Assembly (NCBI GenBank): GCA_013400155.1
Contig: VXBM01001018.1
Location: 112,770-176,769 of the forward strand
Length of the DNA: 64,000 bases
Source of the DNA: Helopsaltes ochotensis
Lineage: Eukaryota > Chordata > Aves > Passeriformes > Locustellidae
Direction: 5' to 3'
Numbering within the stretch: the stretch's first letter is position 1; every line of letters begins with the position of its first letter. The notes below the pieces were generated by a model. That model searched no databases. It had not been told where the DNA came from and saw only the letters and a program-made list of their open reading frames with translations. Positions 58,701 through 64,000 of the stretch are shown one piece after another. A program made the translations under genes and the position numbers.

Positions 58701-60980
58701 AGCCACCCCACAGCCAGGGTGGGCCTGGCACCGTGGACAGTGGGGTCAGGTGTGGGGCAGATTTTGGGAAGCAGTGGGGAAGGGCATGTGGTAGATGTCA
58801 GGATTGCTGAGTGTGAGGATGGCTGAGGGACAGGGAGAATAAAAAGGAGAATAAAACCCAGAGCTGATGTTCCCAGGCCTGAGCTGCCCTGTGGGCAGTC
58901 CTCACTGGGGGCCAGAGCTGCTGACCACTGCTGAGCTGTGACAGGGCTGCTGTCACACAGTCCATCAGCAGATAATGCTGAGCATTGATCTCAGAACAGC
59001 TCCTGCGCCCTCTCAGTGTGACATTACCTGGCATAAAGGCACTGCTCGCTGTGCTGGAATGGCTGCTCATGGCTGCAGGACAGCGGGGGCTCCGAGGGGC
59101 TCTCAGGCTCCTTTTTAATCTTAGCAGGAGGACTGTGAAAAGCTACTGCAGGAGAGAAAGGAAAGATCAAATTGGCACTTTTCTTCTTTATGGAGAGCTG
59201 TGGTAATCAGGCATTTCTAAATGCAGGGGTTTCTTTGCTGAATCTCTGCTGTGCTAATAGTCCAGCACCCCTGAATGTGGGACTGGAGGAATCTCAAAAC
59301 CACTCTGCACATCCAGAATACCAGTGACAGTCCAGGGAGAAACAAGTAAAAAGCTTTCTTTCCATTTTCAGTGCACTGGTCATGGCAAAAGCCTGATGCA
59401 GACAAAGAGGAATATTTCTGGGCTTGTTAGAATTTCATGAATAACAAATGTGGGTTGCAATTTACAGCACCACGAATTAGGATGGGGGTGTTTACTTCTT
59501 ATGCTTTACTCAATCCAGCAGGGGACAAAATCTGCTTGCTAGTTCCTCAGAAAGGCTTGTCCTGGCTGAAGGATGGGCTGAGCCTCCTCTACCTCTGCCT
59601 GTGGGCTCTGCTGCTGCTCTTTGGAGCTCACTGGCATTTAGGAAGGAAAATAACCCCAGAAAGGTGCTCTAGGTTACGTTTTCAAACTAGGGAAGGATCT
59701 GCCCTCCAAACCCAAGCTGCAATCTTCTCCTGAGGCCATCTCCAGTCCTTCATCACCAGCTTGCTTCCACCTCTTTAAGGCCCGTGATGCTGCTCTGGGT
59801 CTGGGATGTTCAGCGCTGTGACTGCTTCTAAGGATGGGAAGGAACATCCTGATTCATCATTAACACCTCCTATTTTTGATGAGGTCATTTCAGAAGTGAC
59901 CTGAACCCTACATGCAGCAGCCATTTTCATGCTAGTTCTCCCTCATATACAGGACTTAGAGTCCCTTCAGCAGCCAGCAGCTGGCTAAAGGGCCAGAAAA
60001 AGGGCTTTACTGCCTCTCATGGCACAGGACACTTCTATTGTAAACATCCTTCCCCAAAATGAATTCTCATACCAAGAGGGAGATATCTGCCCCTTCACCC
60101 CAAAAAACCCAACTCCTTTTGGCTGCCTTTGGTTTCATCCCACACCAGAAAAGCCCATTTTGCCAGCACTCAGAGAGCTTGACAGAATCAATACACAGAA
60201 ACAAACCCCTAAGATCCCAGAGCCTTCTGTTGTTCCTGCTGCTGCTCAGGCACACCTGGCTCCCGTGGCTGCTGTCAGACAGAGCAGAGGAACCATCCAC
60301 AAACAGCTCTGGGGTACTGCCCAAATTGAGAGGGGAGAATTCCCTGCCCCAGTGGTCTCCACACACCTGGGGGGGATTCAACATTCCAAGCGTGACACTC
60401 CTGCATCCCTGCAAACAGCCCAGGCCCCAGGAAGGGTCAGAAGAGAAAAGAGTTTTCCTGTGTCTGGTGCACCCTGTAGCAGCCCTTCTCAATGTATCAC
60501 CTATCTAAAAATGCTGATGGGTCAGCTGGGTCTCAGGGGGGAAAACAAATTGCTCTCTCCAGTACACTGAAGTGCATGGAATTTTCCAGAAGCTGGATGT
60601 GTTAGGAGCAGCCAATTCTTTCCAGCCCCTAATAGCTGGAACAGGCTATCACATTACACCTGACTCATTGATTCACTCAGAGTGAAACCTGGGACCATCC
60701 CTCTCCTCAGTTCTAGGTCAAAAAGAGAGAGAAATAAGATCTATGGCTCAGAGACCAGGCTGTGCTGCAGGGCCACCTCTGGGGACAAGAGGGAAAAAAG
60801 AACAAGCAGTAAAAGTGTTTTCATTTCAGCTTATGTGGGGGAAACTGCCTGGGGTAGGGGGGAAAAGGCACCAGAATTTGGATTTGCCCTTCCCCCAGGA
60901 GATGTGAGCATTCCCACGCTACTTACAGTTTTCTGAATGGAAGTCAGGCACAAATTGCTCATCATTGTCTGGAACCTGAG
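52508..60980 (-). CDS. ETV4: ETV4 (PEA3), ETS-family transcription factor (5' exons missing)
   Basis: PEA3-subfamily transcription factor that binds GGAA/T sites downstream of FGF/ERK signalling. Eight coding exons (1124 nt, 373 full residues) join in frame. They give the end of the acidic activation region with a VPD-type COP1-binding motif (DEQFVPDF), the central Pro/Gln/Ser-rich region and the complete ETS DNA-binding domain (LQLWQFLVALL, FIAWTGRGMEFKL, LWGIQKNRPAMNYDKLSRSL, RYYYEKGIMQKV, ERYVYKFVCEPEALF). The ETS domain and its recognition helix match human ETV4; ETV1 and ETV5 are close, but the tail and the neighbour DHX8 point to ETV4. Human ETV4 is 484 residues, so about 100 N-terminal residues lie beyond the right edge. 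Four sumoylation consensus sites are retained (IKKE, FKQE, VKQE, IKQE). Tail to tail with DHX8. Exon names are estimated from human. Confidence 0.96.
53366..53467 (-). CDS. ETV4: ETV4 exon 12 (ETS recognition helix)
   Basis: 102 nt. VARLWGIQKNRPAMNYDK and SRSLRYYYEKGIMQK, including the DNA-contacting arginines in the recognition helix. Confidence 0.98.
54479..54648 (-). CDS. ETV4: ETV4 exon 11 (start of ETS domain)
   Basis: 170 nt. IKQEGGGYREGPPYQRRG, then LQLWQFLVALLD and FIAWTGRGMEFKLIEPEE. The acceptor is a CAGCAG tandem. Confidence 0.96.
55020..55088 (-). CDS. ETV4: ETV4 exon 10
   Basis: 69 nt. CSFDKQMRSFTDDVCVVPEK, shorter and diverged at its start relative to human. The donor GTTGGA is weak, and the length allows in-frame skipping. 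Confidence 0.85.
57108..57352 (-). CDS. ETV4: ETV4 exon 9
   Basis: 245 nt. VEMCHPFPPSQG, GFKQEHQDPQYEQANQ and VVVKQEQLDYLYDS. The upstream AG (57353) is chosen because only it keeps phase with exon 8; a second AG lies 13 bases inside. Confidence 0.9.
57480..58140 (+). mobile_element. solo LTR of an endogenous retrovirus, songbird type
   Basis: 661 bp that starts TGTCTTGGG and ends CCAGGACA, flanked by the 5-bp target duplication GGGAC (57475-57479 and 58141-58145). I recognise the text as a common songbird LTR. No internal retroviral genes remain, so it is a solo LTR. It lies in an ETV4 intron, antisense to the gene, 231 bp from exon 8, and contains two poly-T runs near 57927-57960. A 5-bp duplication fits ERVL-like elements; the family name is not certain. 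Confidence 0.92.
58371..58517 (-). CDS. ETV4: ETV4 exon 8
   Basis: 147 nt. AYDQPRQSPSPG and PPLQQFPRQDRSFL, ending CGYLSEN. Ends in phase 2. Confidence 0.92.
59028..59142 (-). CDS. ETV4: ETV4 exon 7
   Basis: 115 nt. FHSPPAKIKKEPESPSE with SUMO-type IKKE, ending HSEQCLYA. Confidence 0.94.
60927..60980 (-). CDS. ETV4: ETV4 exon 6 (approximate number)
   Basis: 54 nt. AQVPDNDEQFVPDFHSEN with the COP1-type VPDF motif. A long pyrimidine tract precedes the acceptor. GTAAGT donor. Confidence 0.94.
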
Positions 60981-63900
60981 CTGTCAGGAGAGAGAGGGAA
61001 GGAGGGAGGAAGGGAGGAGTTAGTTTTGGCACTCTGTACAGTATAATTAACACTAAAGCAGAAATAAATCTATGCAGGAAAGATCTGAGCTTTCTGCTGA
61101 GAGGATTTTAGTGACTAAGGATTGTTTCCCTTTGGGATTAATGAATACATGTGAGTTCTGGGAGAAACCGTGGGGAGAATCTTACCCCTTTTTTATAACT
61201 CCTAACAATTACTTTACATCCCTTTTACTGCAGGGAAGGGAGAGCTTGCAGCAGGTTGTTGTTATTTCATAAAGTCTGTCACTATTGCTGAAGGAAATGT
61301 TGCTGCTGCTAACAGACAAACCTACAATTTTTGTTATTGCAGAGTGGGCAACAGATTGCACTCTCTTGGCTCTAAAACAGAGGTGATGTAGTCAAAATTA
61401 AGGGACATAAAGGGTGGAAGCCCACGAATCTCAATCAGTTGAAAGTAAGCTAGACTTGACATGCCAAAAATAAACCCCAAGGAGTAACACTGAGCTAACA
61501 GGTTATAATAATGGAACTGGCCAAACCCTTCCCTCTGCAATCACTGTCCCTTCAAATAACCTGTACAACAACAAACTGGAAATGTAAACAATAAAAGGTG
61601 GGGAACTGAGGGAAAAAAACAGCTAGAAAGTTCATTCCCTGAATTATCTTTGAAAAGCAGCATGGGAATAGAAGAAATTATGGGGATCATATTGCAGGAG
61701 CAGAGTTTGGACTTCACAGCCTTGAGGCTCTCCATGGCATCACTGGTGATGTCACAAGAGAATTAAATACTGAAAGCAACAAGCCACAGAACAGGCACTG
61801 GAACTTAAATTTTCTGCCTAAGGACATCTGGAGATGTGATTCTGCTCCTTGCAGCCATCACAGGACCTGCCTGTGCCACTTTTCTCCAAGGAAATTTTTG
61901 TTTGTTTCTCTGAATGCACTTGAAACACTTTATAGATACGCTTCTATAAATTACTTGGCTTCAAGTGAATTCCATACAGTTACCAACTGCCAGGGTCACA
62001 CCTAAGTGTACCAGATCCTGAATAAACAGTGCAGAGGAAAACTGGATTTTCAGCAACCAGGCCTGGGATTTTTCAGCATGTGTTTCTATTAAGAGCCATC
62101 CACACGCAGAATAATTCTTTGACTCTCAAAAAGATAAATCAAGTGTTAACTGAGACTACTAAAAAAATTTTTGAAAGATAACAAAGAGATATACCTGTGA
62201 CTGAAATCACACAGATATATATATAGTGACACACATTAACACATATATACATATTTATGTGTGGTTTAAATTCATTAACAGTTTTGGCTGATGCCTTATT
62301 TCTGGTTTGCTTCCTTCTTACGTTTGTTTCTCTTTTATATAAAAAGTAACACCAAAAACTGTAAATAAATAAATAACTTTTTGAAAAAAGCTAAATATGA
62401 TAAAGGAAAATAATAAATAACATATTGAATGTTTTCACTTTTTGTTCTGCATTGTGTAGGAAGGTACTCTTCAGTGTTCTGATGCCTTCATCTCGTGAAC
62501 AAATGTTGATATGGAGACACACAGAGGACATTAGTAAAAAATATTTTCAGCATTCAGGAAAATATTTTGACACACTGGTGAAGAGGAAAAAAACAATAGT
62601 TTGCATCAGAGGGTCATTTTTCCTGTTACAAGTCTGGAAATGGGAGAAACCAGTTCCCCAACATGCAGACTAAAATCAGAAACTAGAAAATTAAAACTCA
62701 TGTTGAATTTCTGAGGGATTTCACTTGGACTCTGATTAGATTCTTTGAGCTATGCAAAATAATAAAAATTTAAAATCTCTGCCTATATTCCAAGAACATA
62801 CAGTAAGGTTTGCATTATCATTTACTAATCCTGACTAGAAGCAGAGCACAAGGGACTCACAAACTCTTCCTACAAACACTCTGCTACTGGCAAATGTCTT
62901 GTAAGAGATTCCATGGAAATTCTTTAGACTGCTGAGCTAAAAATATTATCAGACTTGAAAAAAAATCTAAAATTGAAAGTCTACCAAAAATCAGTTCTGA
63001 GGCAAACTTATTGGCAGCTCGAGGTTTTCTAAGACTGAAAAGAAATCAATCTCGTGCACATTCAGCGTGACATGACCAATTAATATCTATTCTCCTGCTC
63101 TGGTAAAAGTTACATGAATGTTTCAATATTGATACAGCCTTCAGGTAATTCCTGCTGCATCCTTGCTCTCCTCACACTCCTGAAACACTGCCTGATAAAC
63201 ATCACCTCATTCAGTTCCGTTCGAAATGAACGTAAAACTTCTGATTTTTTTGTCCTTAATAAACTTACTCAGTTGGCAAATACCTTTTCGAAGGCTTAAA
63301 AAAATGAATTGTTTGATAAGACTGTCCCTCACTTGTGGTCAAATTAGAGGAAATAACCCCGCTCAAATGTCACGCATATTTTTCCATCATTATTGTTAAA
63401 TATTTTTAAGTACCTAGATCACAATAAGTACTTCTGTATCAAGAGTCTGTACTCGGGGATGTGTTTTGAATTTTCTAGAAAATGGATCATTTGTAATACT
63501 GGAACTAGAACAAAATCACCATGTTTAGAACTCATTCCACTTGGAATTAATGTGACTCCTTGGCATTCGAAGTTTTCCTTGGAGTTTAAAGTCAAAACAA
63601 TTAAGACACCAAGCTGAAAAGTATATAAATTCCAGGAAGGTTCCCACAAAGTATTATATTAAAAAATAAAAAAATAATAGAAGCACTTTGTTCCCCAAAT
63701 TAAAAGACTACTTTATTGTTTAAGAAAACATCAACGTTCTGGCAACCAACAAAGATAAGTGACAAATTAGCATAAAATCGAACCAGTTCCAAAGAGCCTG
63801 AAGCGAAAATTGTACCCAGGAAAGCGGGCCAGCAGCCAAGTTCCATTCATAAGCAAATGCCCGGCACAATGGTGTCATTCAGCGTCTTAATTTACACAAG

Positions 63901-64000
63901 CCAGAGGTTGGCAAGTCTGAGAAAACCACTTTTGTTTGGAGGCAGGCAAACACAGCGCAGGAGCGGGACAAACCTCTAAAACAACTCAAAGACGAGCAAA
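60981..64000 (-). other. ETV4: ETV4 5' intron, no exon recognised
   Basis: About 3 kb of AT-rich sequence with short AT repeats (near 62214). I looked for the preceding ETV4 exon (an ETWLAE-like end) on the minus strand and did not find it. Confidence 0.5.

Overview
The window is vertebrate nuclear DNA from a bird, most likely a songbird (passerine). Genes are split into many short exons with GT-AG introns. Two CR1 retroposon copies are present, and a solo LTR of a sequence type I know from songbird genomes sits in one intron. No bacterial or viral gene organisation is present. Two runs of N (614 and 510 bases) are assembly gaps, both in GC-rich promoter regions.

Four orthologous genes fill the window. 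BRCA1 (minus strand, 83-13846) has 15 coding exons here, from the start codon through the RING domain, the giant central exon (3345 nt), the PALB2-binding coiled coil and the first half of BRCT repeat 1; its last exons lie beyond the left edge. NBR1 (plus, 17626-31573) lies head to head with BRCA1 and has 20 coding exons here, with the PB1 remainder, ZZ, four-tryptophan, LIR, amphipathic and UBA segments; the exon with its start codon is not visible and probably falls in the first gap. DHX8 (plus, 34810-47597) has 22 coding exons here, lacking only the first, which should lie in the second gap. ETV4 (minus, 52508-60980) lies tail to tail with DHX8 and has its last eight coding exons, including the complete ETS domain; its 5' exons lie beyond the right edge. 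Reading phase carries across every exon junction I placed, which is the main check on the boundaries.

The regions between genes are short. The BRCA1/NBR1 interval (about 14033-17625) holds a CpG-rich, probably bidirectional promoter and a 15-bp minisatellite running almost up to the gap. The NBR1/DHX8 interval holds a second CpG-rich promoter with another 15-bp minisatellite ending at its gap. The DHX8/ETV4 interval (47598-52507) holds the 3' UTRs and a CR1 copy interrupted by about 840 bp. An intron of NBR1 holds a truncated CR1, and an intron of ETV4 holds a 661-bp solo LTR with a clean 5-bp target duplication.

Functionally the genes are independent: DNA repair (BRCA1), selective autophagy (NBR1), spliceosome disassembly (DHX8) and ETS transcription control (ETV4). 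I see no evidence of a previously undescribed system. The items most worth a second look are a probable U12-type intron in DHX8, a GC-AG intron and two microexons in NBR1, the two promoter minisatellites beside the gaps, the solo LTR, and the loss or remodelling of BRCA1 exon 15.
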